Of a DNA stretch of 64,000 nucleotides, positions 1-12,044 are shown piece by piece. The notes beneath the pieces are model-generated. The model was not told where the DNA came from. It searched no databases and saw nothing but the letters and a program-made list of their open reading frames with translations. The DNA comes from Plantago major (Eukaryota > Streptophyta > Magnoliopsida > Lamiales > Plantaginaceae), in assembly GCA_026545765.1 (NCBI GenBank), contig CM048841.1:97111352-97175351 (forward strand), read 5' to 3'. Position 1 is the stretch's first letter; every line of letters starts with the position of its first letter. Both the position numbers and the translations under genes were made by a program.

Positions 1-202
1 TGGATTGGAAACCGGAGCCGGATGTTTGATCTAGAGAAAGCGTGAGCAAGTCCCCGTTGTTAAGTATTTGAGCTCGGCCATCGCCCCATGTGATATCGAC
101 GTCTTGATAGAAGTTTGCTGAACGCGCGACCATGAATGAGCTGCTGATGATCAAGATGATGGTCATCAAACCTAGTGGATATGAGGAACTAAGAGAAGCC
201 AT
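1..202 (-). CDS. Xyloglucan endotransglucosylase/hydrolase, N-terminal part (cut by window edge)
   Basis: This is the first part of an XTH, a secreted GH16 enzyme that cuts and rejoins xyloglucan in the cell wall. Reading leftwards from the ATG at 202, the protein has a hydrophobic signal peptide of about 28 residues (including [10 protein letters not shown]), then the mature start [18 protein letters not shown], and continues in frame to the window edge at about residue 67. The mature start matches the neighbouring XTH at 3447-4533 almost residue for residue, while the signal peptides differ. The active site and the C-terminal XET domain lie outside the window. The two genes form a same-strand tandem pair. 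Family assignment is secure; whether the whole gene is intact cannot be seen. Confidence 0.88.
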   Translation of the reverse strand, partial: MASLSSSYPLGLMTIILIISSSFMVARSANFYQDVDITWGDGRAQILNNGDLLTLSLDQTSGSGFQS

Positions 203-1824
203 GCGTAATGTTACTTAAGGTAGCTAGGTTGCTAGGAGAAATATTGTATTCAATGGTTATGAGATTTATGTAAATGGTCTGATTTGGTTTTTTGTTTTTA
301 TAGGTCTGAGATTTTGAGGGAAAGAGTAGAGGAAAGTTCCATTTGGCACAACAACTTGTGGGGTAAAATCAAATGGTGTAGTTTAAAGTTGCATAGCTTG
401 TGACAGCTCATGTATCCATTTATAAAAGCGTGTTTAATTTCCTTTGTTCATATATGATAGTACTAAAAATAGTATACATATGGGTGATGAAACAATAGAT
501 CAAGTTAGTTCACCTAGTATATCATACTATACTTTATTTTTGTGTTATTTTTTAATGTAAATAAAATATTCAAGAAACTTAGAATGTTCGACGGCGAATC
601 AAGCCTTAAAGTACATATCATAAATTGGGGAGATTAGACACTAGGAGTGAGATCAGTCATCATTCACAGTGAACCCCACTATTACAGTTTGTTACAGTTA
701 GATGGTGAGATTATCACCCCCAAGGTTACATAAACCCACAAATTGAACGAGTTTAGAGTCAAACAGGACACGCACATGAAAAATAAATTACCTACGGAAA
801 TCTGACAGAAGAGTTTGATGGAGAACTTAATGCGGTGATGAACCTTCCCTTCTTTACTAGTTGGTGATCTTTTTTTCAAAATAAATTATGTTGGAAACCC
901 GTATCGACTAACATTTGATGCGAAGAAACAAACCATAATCTATTTTAATCAATTATATAACTCATAATTGTTCTGATAGCAAAGGCACAGATGGCTGATA
1001 ATTGTTCCTCACCAACAACCGGGCCATAATATGATGAACTTTTCATGATAAGATTAAGATATATATACGCGGTTTTACATGGAAAAAATGGTTCTTTTGT
1101 GCTACCAAAACAATATACTTTTCTGGAGCCGGTGGTATATATTTTTGCCGTATGGAATGCAAATGCAGAAGATTCTACTAAAGAAATCAATGCAACAGTT
1201 GGACAGGAAAATTAATCTACTATATCCTCTTCTCCATTTCAAAACAATATTCTCATTTACTTTTGATAAATAATGGTACTGAATTTGATAAATTAATTTT
1301 TAAAGTTGAAAAGTACTACATGTATTACTTTTTTTTGAGAAATATATGGTTTGAAAAGATGGAAATGAAGGGAATAAAAATGGATAAAATGAGAAGTTTA
1401 TCTTGAGACGGAGGAATTAATATGCTTTGGTGGGCAACATGGGCTTCGGGTAACGGTGAAAGATGAAATAACTTTGGTTGTGTGCTAAATTTGAAATTAT
1501 TTAGTCGATAAATTAAGATTGAAGCTTTTTAAAAATTGTCAATTTAGGACTAGTTCCGTCCCATTCGAATCCAAGTTGGACGTGGACGAAATGCTCTAAT
1601 ATCATGATAAATACATCTAAAAGTTCAAACTTATAGATGGGTGTGCATCTAGTTATTTATATTAATTCAAATCATTTCGGATGCCTATTGCTTTACTAAA
1701 TTTTAAAACATAAAGGTTATTTGGCATACAACAAAAGGTTTGTTAAATTTCGGATCTTATTTGCCAAACAACAAAAAACTCTGTTAAATCTAATTTATCT
1801 CATAGAAAAAAGTTTGTTAAAATT
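203..1824. other. AT-rich upstream and intergenic DNA
   Basis: This is promoter and 5' leader of the first XTH followed by AT-rich spacer. A TATA-like stretch for that gene lies at 418-424. The short open frames here (for example 945-1190 minus and 1079-1273 plus) show no recognisable domain. I see no other gene. Confidence 0.6.
418..424 (-). promoter_or_regulatory. Possible TATA box of the first XTH
   Basis: The minus strand reads TATAAAT about 215 bases upstream of the XTH start codon at 202. That would need a fairly long leader, so the assignment is tentative. Confidence 0.35.
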
Positions 1825-2718
1825 AGGGTAAACTGCATAAAATCCCCTCGAGTTATTCGAAATTAGCACCAAACCCCCTCAATTATTAAAACTGTGCCAA
1901 ACCCCCTCGAGTTATTGAAAAATTAGCGCGAACCCCCTGGCACAGCAAGTGCATTACACACACCTTGGATAGTTAATTCTAAGGGGTTTTGTACAATTTA
2001 ATGATAATTGAGGGGGTTATGTGCAATTTTATAATAATTGATGGGCATTATGCAAATTTTATGCCATTTATAAAAATATCATGAAAATAATTAACATTAA
2101 TTATTATATATTAAACTATTTTTTGTAATTTGTCATATTATTTTCTCTATTTTATAATTGACAATAAATTATCTTTTTAAGATCTATTATCTTAAACAGC
2201 TTATTTTAATTAAGACCGTAAATATTAAATTATTTCAATTGATTTAGTATATACTCCATGGTTAGTTTTGTTAAACACAGATTTTATGTATAATTTGTTG
2301 AATAAAATTACTTCAATTAAAGTTTAATTGTTAATCCCTCACCTTTTTTTATATCAAGCTTTCACTTTTAAAATGTCACAAAGTTTAAGTTGGTATCCTA
2401 GAAATAATTTGTGAATGTATTATATTGCTAAAGTTATTATTTTCGTTCGATTCTTTTCTTTTATTGTTGTTAGAATTAGTTTAGTAAATAAGTGCTATTT
2501 TTATAGATATTTTATAAAAAAAAAATGGTTCAGTTGCACAAAACCCCCTCAATTAACATAAAGTTGCAAGAAACCCCTAAAAAGTAACTTCCAGTCGCAC
2601 TAACGAAGAGTGTTCCGTTAATTTTGACGGTAAGGGGTTTCGCGCTAACTTTTCAATAACTTAAGGATTTGGTGCTACTTTTAAATAACTTGAGGAGGTT
2701 TTACGCGTAAAACATCCC
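1825..2718. mobile_element. Inverted pair of short transposon copies or long-TIR element
   Basis: The left block (about 1825-2060) and the right block (about 2527-2718) are reverse complements of each other over most of their length. They share short modules such as gttattgaaaa-ttagcgcgaa and tagcaccaaa-cc, and repeated runs of aaccccctcaatta. Each block is also partly self-complementary. The outer ends begin GGGTAAAC and GGGATGTT when read inward. About 470 bases of AT-rich DNA separate the blocks. No clear target duplication was found. It could be two opposed copies of one MITE or a single non-autonomous element with long terminal inverted repeats. Confidence 0.65.
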
Positions 2719-3446
2719 GTGATGATCAAGTAAAATCAGATATTCCTCTAATGAACTCATTTGAACAAGCTATTTTGATCAATCAATCTATCACCATTGT
2801 GCTCCCAAATAGCATCCTTGTGTGTGTATTATATTTGAATATATATCTTCAATTCACCACCAATGTCAAAGGGTGTAATTTAATTCGACCATTAACTCAC
2901 TACAGATTTTTAGTTGTTAGAGGTGTAACTAATGAAACACCTTGCAACGTAAGTACCATGTGGACCCACAACTACCACATATTATATCAGAGCACGTAAT
3001 TATAAAAGTAAGGCTCTGTTTTACCGTCTATAACTCATTCGGTTTAAATAGCTTATATTTTATACTACAATTCGATTCGATTCAGATCGATTCGATTCAT
3101 TAAACGCGAAGAATATAGTCTAAGTGTGAAGTTGTGCTATGACAAACTTGTCATACTGTATAATTATAGTTTTAGTTTATTCACTCTGGTTAATTCAAGA
3201 ACTACGTACATTCAATGAATTTTACAAATTTTTCATTCTAGTAACAAGATTGAAGATTTTTGTACGAGAATCTGATTTTGAATCTTCGTTAAAGTTTATC
3301 AATAATATTTTTTCCGATTCGAAAGAAAGAAAAAAACCTTTTCATTCCATATATGTATAGGTACAAGTACAACAATCTCTACATTCAATAAAGAATATCC
3401 TTCACACACTTATATATTGTACAAAATTTTCAGTTTAATCAATCAA
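2719..3446. other. Intergenic DNA and 3' flank of XTH
   Basis: AT-rich spacer with a short gattcgattc-type simple run near 3070-3100. The short open frames here show no domain. The right edge is the 3' UTR and downstream flank of the minus-strand XTH. Confidence 0.5.
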
Positions 3447-4533
3447 TTATGCAGCTGTGTTAATCCCACACTCTGGAGGGAACCCCTGAGGAAATCGCTT
3501 AGCATCGGTGCAGTAATCGTAAACCATGTAATTCGTCCTAGCCCATTTCATCCGTTCTTGGCTCGTGCTGTCAAGTTCCTCGTTCAGCCACGCATTGTTG
3601 GATCCTGATGATTGCGATTGACAAGAAGAGGCGCCTGACGAAGAGGACCATACGCAGGCATTGTCATCGTTGAAGTTCCTGTAGGATGCAACGAACGGAG
3701 CCTTCGACCAGTCTGTTTTCACAAGGCCACCTCTTGTTGCCCATTCTTCTGCGTCCCACAAGCTAGAGTAAATTCTCATTGGCTGGTTCTTCGGGTATGC
3801 CACTCCGATTGACTCTGCGTTCTTGAACTCCCTGATCGGCGTTCCATCTACTGAAAATCTGCAAATGAAAGCATGTAACATTAATCAGGATCAATATTCA
3901 AATTGAAATTTCGCTTTAGTCGGAAAAGGTATTGAAAATGAAACAATTTTGAATTGAAGAACGCACATGATGCGCTGAGGATTCCAGAGGATGGAGTAAG
4001 TGTGGAAATCTGCTGTTGGATCGAACCAGAGATGGAATTGTTGTTCTCGATCGCCTTTGCCTTGGCTGAACACGTTTGTGTGAAGAGTGTAAGGATCACC
4101 ACTTAGATTTCCCAAGAACTCGAAATCAATCTCATCATGAGTTGAGCCTTGTGAAGATAACTGCACCAAAAAAAAAACCAGAACTTGTTAGCCACTAGAA
4201 GTACCGTCTGGCTTGTAGAAAGCTGTGAAATAAATCAATTTATACCGAATACTGACTACTTACGTAATAAGCGGTGACAGTTCCAGCAGAATTGCCCGGG
4301 ACAAGTTTGAGTTGCATGTCAATCTTCCCAAAGAGATACTCGTTCTTGGATTGGAAGCCGGAGCCAGAAGTCTTATCGAGCGAAAGACTAAGCAAGTCCC
4401 CGTTGTTGAGTATCTGAGCTCGGCCATCGCCCCATGTGACATCGATATCTTGATAGAAGTTGCCGGAACACGCGACCAAGAAGGAGGCGACTAGGATGGT
4501 TACTAGGGGATTAGTTGAGGTTGGAGATGCCAT
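3447..4533 (-). CDS. Xyloglucan endotransglucosylase/hydrolase (XTH)
   Basis: A secreted GH16 cell-wall enzyme that cuts xyloglucan and transfers the end to another xyloglucan chain or to water. Three exons read in phase: 4264-4533, 3967-4160 and 3447-3858, giving 291 residues, the usual family length. Residues 1-24 form a signal peptide, with the mature protein starting [13 protein letters not shown]. The catalytic motif [11 protein letters not shown] is at about 98-108, with E100 as nucleophile and E104 as acid/base, followed directly by the N-glycosylation site NLS at 108. The C-terminal XET domain carries four cysteines (ACVW, SSCQ, YDYC, PPEC). All splice sites are GT-AG. It is intact and looks functional, and is the tandem partner of the XTH at the left edge. 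Confidence 0.96.
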
Positions 4534-4631
4534 TGTTTTTTAAAGCTATTGTAGTGAGAATTGAGATAAGTAGAGTAGTTGAGCTAGAAAGATATTTGTG
4601 GGATGATATGAAATGGTGGTGTGTTGATGAG

Positions 4632-4639
4632 TATTTATA
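4632..4639 (-). promoter_or_regulatory. TATA box of XTH
   Basis: The minus strand reads TATAAATA about 100 bases upstream of the ATG at 4533, the expected spacing for a plant promoter with a short leader. Confidence 0.65.
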
Positions 4640-4765
4640 GGGCTCAAGTTTACGTGTGATGTGATGAACAAGTTGTTTGATATGGTAGAAAAGGGTACAG
4701 TTGTGAAAGTGTGACCAATAGCGAGTGACAACTCATACAATAGCAACATTATTACCATTTCCATG

Positions 4766-5480
4766 TAAACGCGTTTTCATGTATAAACTCTCAACCATTA
4801 GGTAAAGAAGTAAAGAGTAACTCTCGTGATCACGGTCTATTTAAATGATAAAAATGACGGACAAATATTGGATTTATCATTTAAGATTATTGACAATTTT
4901 CATAAACAACAAAATGCATTTATTAACTACATATACGTTTTACTTAATAACAACAATGTTTTCTTTAACAACGTCACTCATGAGTTATTTAAATACCTTT
5001 TAGTTTGTGTTTGAGAATGTTGATTGATGATGAAAGTGGTGAATCTGAGCCTTTTGACCATTTGTGTGGTTGTTGGGAGATGTAGCTAAGGGTAGTGAGT
5101 CTAGTATATTCTGGAAAGTAGCAACAAAGTAATTGGAGTGGATATTTGTTATTGCGGTGGTTAACTTAAGGGAGTGAAATTAGTCTAATTAGCAAGGTTT
5201 TGACAAGTTTACTCGATTCAATGGATTAAGCTGTGAGCTTAACCCATTACGGTTAATGGATCAGCTCTACCAAGACTCCAACCAACCATTTGTTGTTTGA
5301 TTAGATTGGAGTTGGAGTTGGACACTTATCGTGGTTAAATCGACTTCATCTAGCCGAACTAACTGATAAATAATAGGTGATAAACTAGATCATAATTGAT
5401 TTGGTAGGTTATAAGTTAGTTAATTTTTATAAATGTGTTGAGCCGTTTAGTAGATTAATTGCCAGATTATTTATTAAATA
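4766..5480. other. AT-rich intergenic DNA
   Basis: Spacer upstream of the XTH. No domain-bearing frame, RNA gene or clear element is visible. Confidence 0.5.
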
Positions 5481-5716
5481 CTCCATCAATTTCAGAGAAA
5501 GTATTACATTTTCGATTTCCATTAATCGTTTTGAGTTTGAATTATAAAGCGATAATAGTAAATAATTTAATAAAATCATATAATAAAAATTTAATTACTA
5601 AATTTTCATTATATAATTTTAATAATTTATTTATTAATATCGTTTAAGTAAATTATGCACAAACGCAGACAATCGAATATAATAAAAATGTAACAATTTT
5701 TCTGAAATTGAGGGAG
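5481..5716. mobile_element. Stowaway/mariner-like MITE
   Basis: The ends are inverted repeats: the left begins CTCCATCAATTTCAGAGAAA and the right, reverse-complemented, begins CTCCCTCAATTTCAGAAAAA. Both arms continue into a shared ttacatttt. A TA dinucleotide flanks each side, as expected for a Tc1/mariner-type target duplication. There is no coding capacity. Confidence 0.75.
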
Positions 5717-5756
5717 TATAACATATAAAAATAAATTAGTTAGCTTAATTCAAAGT

Positions 5757-5993
5757 AGTATAATAATTTACAAAGTTTCAATAAGTTTGTAATTTAATTT
5801 AAATCTCATCCGTTGATCTTACTTATTTAATTTGAATCTGATACATACATGTGTCATTGTTTAAGTATCAAAGTAGTATTTTAGTATAATAATTTACAAA
5901 GTTTCAATAAGTTTGTAATTCAATTTAAATCTCATCCGTTGATCTTACTTATTCAATTTGATTCTGATACATACATGTGTCATTGTTTAAGTA
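5757..5993. repeat. Direct duplication of a 111-bp segment
   Basis: Positions 5757-5867 and 5883-5993 are nearly identical, starting agtataataatttacaaag and ending cattgtttaagta, with a 126-bp period. It lies just downstream of the MITE at 5481-5716. No function is apparent. Confidence 0.85.
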
Positions 5994-6512
5994 GAAGATA
6001 CAAGGATCGAATCCCATTAAGTAGTGCTTTCTTTTATTTATTATCTTTAAATGTTTTCTTTTTTTTCAATTACAGATTTATTGGTTTATATAAAAACCCT
6101 TTAACACACGTAGTGTGTTACGTAAATGCTAGTTTTCTAATAAGCTACTTGAATGAATTTATTATATCATTTAACTTATAAGCTACTAACCATACATTTA
6201 CGTAACAAGTTTATTTAAAAAATGAGCTCATTGAATTGATTCTAATCATGGTACAAAACATAATTTGCCTTAACTCCTTTGGCCCGCTCTATTGACCACG
6301 GTCGCAATGCGAACCAAGATAAAAACAGCAATCTTACACAGCAATCTTCTTCTTCTTCTATGTATATATATCAAAAAGAATAGATTTTCCCAAATTCATA
6401 AACCGTATAAAATAAATAAATTTTCCAACTCTTTCTTCTTCTTTCCGCCATTGCTGTCTTCTTCAATTTCTCTCTAAACAACACACATAGATAGAGAGAG
6501 AATCGGAGAAAA

Positions 6513-9500
6513 ATGACGATCGAGATGCCGAAAGGGCTTCCATTCTCAGTGGACACGTGGTCGCCTGCTTCGAAGATGAAGAAGAGGCACCATTTCCTCA
6601 CCCACGCGCACAAGGACCATGCGCAGGGAATCACTGCTCACGCATCTTTTCCGATCTACTCCACTCTCTTCACCAAAACTCTCATTCTCCGCTACTATCC
6701 TCAGGTAGATTCTTCGAAATTCAACCTGATTGTGTGCTTTTTCGTTTTTGAATTCAAAACTGATTTGTTTGTTTGTTGTTGTTGTTTCTGTTCTAGCTTG
6801 AGGAGTCGATGTTTATCGGTATTGAGGTCGGCCAGTCGTTGACTGTTGAGGATCCCGAAGGCGATTTTACGGTGACTGCTTTCGATGCCAATCACTGTCC
6901 TGGTATGGTTCAAGGCTTCAAGCACTCTCAGGTCTTTATGCTGTAGTGTAGTGGTTGTTAGTTGTTACTCTTATTGACTGTCATTATGTAGTAGACTATG
7001 TTTTAGTAAATGATAGTATTCGATCTCATCAAAAAGCTCTAACTTATAAATAGGTGTGGAATTAATCCACTTATATTAATTCATCTAACAGTAGATGCAA
7101 TGAACTAGTCAGTGGTGTAGCACAATGTTATAGCATGGAAACTATCGTTTTATGAATTTTTCGGGTATGTATTTGAGTGTATGAGGGCGTTCTAGATTAG
7201 ATGAGGATAGTTGTGGTTAGTTGTATCTTGAAGTGATATGTGTAGTGTCAATGTGACTGAGTGAGTGACTTAATCAACAACTATGCATATTCATGGATCG
7301 TTACTAAGTTTGGTTGATATACATGTAAAAAAATATGATGGTCGATTCAGTGATAAGGAGGGAAAAAGATGAGAAATAATGTCTTGTTATATTTTGATGG
7401 GCTTATGCTGGCTGGCAGCATGGTTTCACTTCGTATTGGTTACATGAAGTTTGGCAGCTACTGGGCTACTTTCTCCGTCCCATAACAAATGTATCCTTAG
7501 GGACACGCAGACTAAGGTTTAGTGTAAAAAGTGTGAAACAAAATGGGTTTCTGGTATCGCGGACTCAATTTTTTAGTGCCCATAGGCTTGAGATTTGTCA
7601 TAATGGGAGAGAGATATTTGTAGTAAAGACATAGTGTATAAATAGAATAGGGGATATATCTTGTGGGAAGGAAGGAGTACTACTTATTATGACAATAAAC
7701 CTGTCTCAGAGACGTTCAGCTCTTTTATAGAATTCAGTTGGTCTTTTTTATTTGTTGAAACACTTCCTAGAATTCTTCTACTGGAGATGAGAACTTTCAT
7801 TTACTTATCTGATTTTAACTTGCACTTTGTTGAAGCTTAATTATCTAAATGAAGGCTTAGCTTTGAAAGGATTTATGCTTTAAGTAATGTACAATTAAAT
7901 TTCAGGTTCTGTGATGTTCCTCTTCGAAGGATATTTTGGTAATATTTTGCATACCGGAGATTGCAGACTAACCCCTGAGTGTTTGCAAAGCTTGCCGGAT
8001 AGGTATGTTGGGAAGAGCGGGAAAAGCCCCAGATGTCCTCTTGATTACATCTTCTTAGATTGTACCTTTGGTCAATTTCTTTCAAAGATCTAGCAGACAT
8101 GCAGCTGTCCAGCAGGTATACTAGCTTACTTGTCCTTGAATTTTAACAAGAACACTGCTCTTGTCTTTCTTCGGTTTCTGTTCTCTGTGTCTTTCTTTAT
8201 GATATTTTCACTCACTTCTCTATTGCTTTGCGGAAGATCTGGGTTTTGGTTACCTGGCTGATCTGAACTGTCAACTTATTTTTGGGATCAGATCCTGTGG
8301 TGGATAGATGTATCTCAGTTGAGTCCTAGGGACATTTTAGATTCTGGATTTTCTGCATTTGTTTGTATTAGTAACACGTTTAATTGTGATATCCACTGCT
8401 GATTTAATTCAAACTCGTGTTCTGTTGTGAATCAGGTTATCAATTGCATATGGAAACACCCAGATGCCACTACGGTATATTTGACATGCGATATGTTAGG
8501 CCAAGAAGAGATACTTGCAGAGGTGTCTCAAACATTTGGTAGCAAGATCTATGTTGATAAAGATAAGAATTCCGAATGCTTTAAAGCACTGGACCTCACA
8601 GTCCCTGAGAGCATAACACAAGACCCATCTTCCCGGTTCCATCTGTTTGACGGGTTCCCGAAACTGTATGAAAGAGCTGAGGCAAAGATAGCTGAGGCTC
8701 GTGCTAATTCTCAGAAGGAACCTCTTATACTCCGTCCTTCTGCACAGTGGTATGCTTGTGGGGAAGGTATTTCCAATACGGAAAGTCAGAGAAAAGAACA
8801 ATTTGACCAAGCTGTTAGAGACGTATATGGTGTATGGCATGTTTGTTACTCGATACACTCATCAAAAGATGAATTGGAATGGGCCCTGCAACTTCTAGCA
8901 CCTAAATGGGTTGTGTCGACAACAACCAGTTGCAGAGCTATCGAGCTGGATTATGTTAGGAAGCATTGTTTCACTAAACAAGGAGCTGTTGATGATTCTC
9001 TCTGGAAACTAATGGATATGGGTTCTTCTATGGCATCAGCAGAACCTGACATCTTATTACAGTCTAGCACTTCCGTTGAGATGGAAAACATTTCCACCAG
9101 CTGTGTAGAAAGACAACCTGAACCCGTGGTCATATCTTCATGCCAGAGGAAACGGTTGAGTTTATCTCCTCCAAGCAAAAGACCCATGGTCACATTATTT
9201 GGAAGAGCAAGACTTGGTCTCCAAGGCTCTTCTTTCCCACAAGACCAAAAGGAAGAACGATATAAGAAGAGTGATCTGATGGAGAGAGAATCCACTGAAT
9301 CCAAAGATCTGTCCTTGCAAACGGAAGAGATATCTGAGGTCAAACACGAGGAGCTAACAGAAACAAAAGAAGCTACCGTCTTAGAAGACACACATCATAA
9401 TCCTCCAGCTAGACGTTCTGAAGCAGTTATTTCACCTTTTGGCTCGTCAACAGGCTACTCCGAGAACTTAAGAAAGTACTACAGATCTATGAACATGCGA

Positions 9501-9620
9501 GTCCCTGAGCCTCTTCCATCACTCGTGGAGCTCATGAAGGCGAACAAGCTGCGACGTAGAGACTATACTAAAGGATTCTCTTCGGTGGATCAAGTTCCTT
9601 CTTCTAGCAGCTACTTATAG
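6513..9620 (+). CDS. Apollo/SNM1B-like 5' exonuclease (metallo-beta-lactamase/beta-CASP), with apparent frameshift
   Basis: A DNA-repair nuclease of the SNM1/Artemis/Apollo group, which trims DNA 5' ends at cross-links, breaks or telomeres. The four exons are 6513-6704, 6797-6902, 7906-8115 and 8436-9620. Metallo-beta-lactamase motifs are visible: HAHKDH at residues 31-36, the DANHCPG and TGDCR metal-site segments, and LDCTFG. The beta-CASP half follows in exon 4 ([30 protein letters not shown]), then a poorly conserved, charged tail. Exon 3 is broken: the frame reaches TAG at 8091-8093, while the next expected residues (SRHAAVQQ) resume one base out of frame at 8092. The exon therefore carries one base too many, or two too few, between about 8072 and 8092. 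Exon 4 keeps 394 open codons, so the lesion is either very recent or a sequence error. Corrected, the protein would be about 560 residues. Confidence 0.82.
7469..7677. mobile_element. Stowaway/mariner-like MITE in the Apollo-like intron 2
   Basis: Inverted ends (left CTTTCTCCGTCCCATAA; right reverse complement CTCCTTCCTTCCCACAA) flanked by TA on both sides, 209 bp, non-coding. It lies entirely inside the ~1-kb second intron. Confidence 0.75.
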
Positions 9621-9884
9621 CAGTGAATCTCTGGAATCTATGTCAAAGAACATAATAGTATTTTCATTCTCCTTGAAGCATTCAACTTTCAAGAGCAAAT
9701 ATTATTGAACTGTAAATTCAATGTGTGAATGAGATAGAAATACATACAGGTACACTTTTCTGCTTCTGGTTTTCACGAGCTAATAGATTTTCCATCATGT
9801 TATACGGATCTATTTAACACTAGCTTTTCAGCTCCATGAGGTTTTTTTTTACCATTGACTAATAAAAAGCTCGTTACGTGAACG
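9621..9884. other. 3' UTR and flank of the Apollo-like gene
   Basis: Downstream of the TAG at 9620. The stretch to about 9740 looks like 3' UTR; the rest is spacer. Confidence 0.45.
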
Positions 9885-10532
9885 TGCAGCTTCTTAAATC
9901 AGCTAGCTGGTTAAGAAGCTATCCAAGTTAGCTTCTTTTTTTTTTAAAAGCTCATTCTTATCTTTTTCATTTCGAAAATATCCCTGACCTAAATTAGAAA
10001 AAAAAACAGGAAAAATTACTTTTTTTATTATTTATTATTCTCGACTTATATTTTATATTGTTGGATCCTTTCTTATACATTTTGTGTACTTGTTTGCAAC
10101 TAGCATAAGAATTAATGCATCCGCATCTCTTTAAAATGCATACATGTAGTACACATTAATTACTGATTTTTTTCATTACTAAGTTAAAATGCTCAACTAA
10201 TATTTCTTTCAACTTCTAATAATTTTGATGATGTTATTAAAGTGACGATGTAAAGTACATTGAATATATATTAGAATAATTGGACAAAATGTGATCTATT
10301 ATTATTTAAAAAGCTATAGACTAATAATACGATGAGAAAGGTTAAATAAAATAAAAATAAGAATAATGCCCTTTTATGTCATTTTACAAAATACCAGCTA
10401 GCTTATCAGCTAATTTGTTAAACACCTACATTTAAAATAAGCTAGCTTCTCAGCTCCCTAATCAGCTAGCTTATCAGCTACCTAACCAGCTACCAGCTAG
10501 CTTTTCATCTAGTTTTGCTAAACAGGGCCTAC
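9885..10532. mobile_element. Putative hAT-type MITE with subterminal gctagctt repeats
   Basis: The right end reads tagttttgctaaacagggcc, a terminal sequence common in plant hAT-type MITEs. Both flanks are dense in cagctagctt, cagctacc and ttaagaagct modules in both orientations (9885-9950 and 10395-10510). The left boundary is unclear and no target duplication was found. Confidence 0.45.
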
Positions 10533-11240
10533 GTCTGGTGCAAGTTTTTTTGTTGGTCACAAAACTTCTCATTTTTATTTTTAACATTTGTTCTTCAATT
10601 ATAATATCAATATTAAATATATTTGACTATTCGAGTTTATAACAAAATAGTACCCTCATGTCATGGAGAACTTAATACAGTAAGATTGATGTTCAGTTTT
10701 AAGTGTAAAATTAATTTTCTTTTCATTTGTGAGGTGTGTGGTGGCTTTATTTTATTAATTTGTATGAAGTTTTTTTAAACAAATAAAAATGAGAAATGTA
10801 TAGAGTTTTATAGGACGGGGAAGTAATTACCATCTTTAAACAACAATTTATTCAATCAAGTAAGCATTATTTTATTGTAAAAGTAATAAAGCCTTGTTTT
10901 TTCACGAAGTAGCGTAATAGATAGGTCTCTAGATAACATATTTAGAGACTGACATTTGTTATCAAAAAAGTCATATTATTAATCAGATCTCTATAATGTA
11001 ATATGAAAAATATCATAAGAAAACAAATTTATTGCTAACGAGTTGGGGTGTCATAAGCCTAGATGTTATGGTTCGATCAACGTTGAGAGCGGATTGGTAA
11101 TAGTGATTTTCTAAAAAACAAGAAAATGACAAATTTACTATTTTTTATTTACGATAAAGTAAACGAAAAGTTATTTCCGGACTTTGAAAAAGTTAGGGCG
11201 GCCCGGGCCCTCCTTTTCACCAATCTTGTATTTGGCGATT
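10533..11240. other. Intergenic DNA upstream of the SWC6-like gene
   Basis: AT-rich spacer. From about 11,190 the composition becomes GC-richer and leads into the probable 5' UTR of the SWC6-like gene, whose first leader exon may run to a GT donor near 11,412 with an intron extending to just before the ATG. Confidence 0.4.
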
Positions 11241-11582
11241 CTTGGTTTTTCAGCGCGGAGAAGTAGAACTGAGCAATGAAAAACCCAAATCATTCGCCTT
11301 CTTCTTCCAGCTAGAGATTGTCGAGAAGTTCCATTTTTCAACAGCAATTGATCGAATAAAACCTAATTTCTCCATTGCCGGCTTGCTTCTTGTTCTCCCT
11401 TTTGTTCTCCAGGTATCAAATTTATCTTTCTTCTAATGCAAAATCAACACTGAATTGGTGAATTTTTCAAAGTCGAGAACTTTCTCCATTACCCTGTCAC
11501 AAACACAGATGGGTCTTTTTCTAGGTTTCGATTTCCAGTTATTTCTCCTCATATTCTTGGGTTTTGTTAGTTGAGCTGATTG

Positions 11583-11985
11583 TTCGTTTTAGCTGCATTT
11601 TAATTTTGAGATTGTTTAGTTGTTGATGATGATTTGCTGAATTGTTTTGTGAATTGATATTATTCAATTGATGCAAAGAGAAGAGTATACCTTAAGTGGA
11701 TTAACACTAGAGCTTAGAAGCTGGTACCAGGTAGATTCACTGGCAATGCTAATTTGAGAAAAGTTGAGGCAATTGAAAAATCGCTGTTTGGTTTTGCGCG
11801 TTGAGCTGAAAACTCGTTTTAGCTGCATTTTAGCTTTGAGATTGTTTAGTTGTTCATAGTGATGTCATGTGTTGATCTTTTTGTTGAGTCGTTTTAACAC
11901 TAGAGAATATACCTTAAGTGGATTGACGCTAGAGTTTAGAAGTTGAGGCAATGCTAATTTGAGAAAAGTTGAGGCAACTGAAAAG
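11583..11985. repeat. Direct duplication inside the SWC6-like 5'-UTR intron
   Basis: Three blocks occur twice in the same order: gttttagctgcattttar-ttttgagattg (about 11,588 and 11,815), ataccttaagtggattrac (about 11,690 and 11,910) and caatgctaatttgagaaaag (about 11,745 and 11,950). This is a diverged ~220-bp tandem duplication lying just upstream of the start codon. Confidence 0.8.
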
Positions 11986-12044
11986 TTGTGCTAATGCTCA
12001 AGTTTCTGGGAAAATCGGTTAATTTGGTTTGTTTTCTTGAAGCC

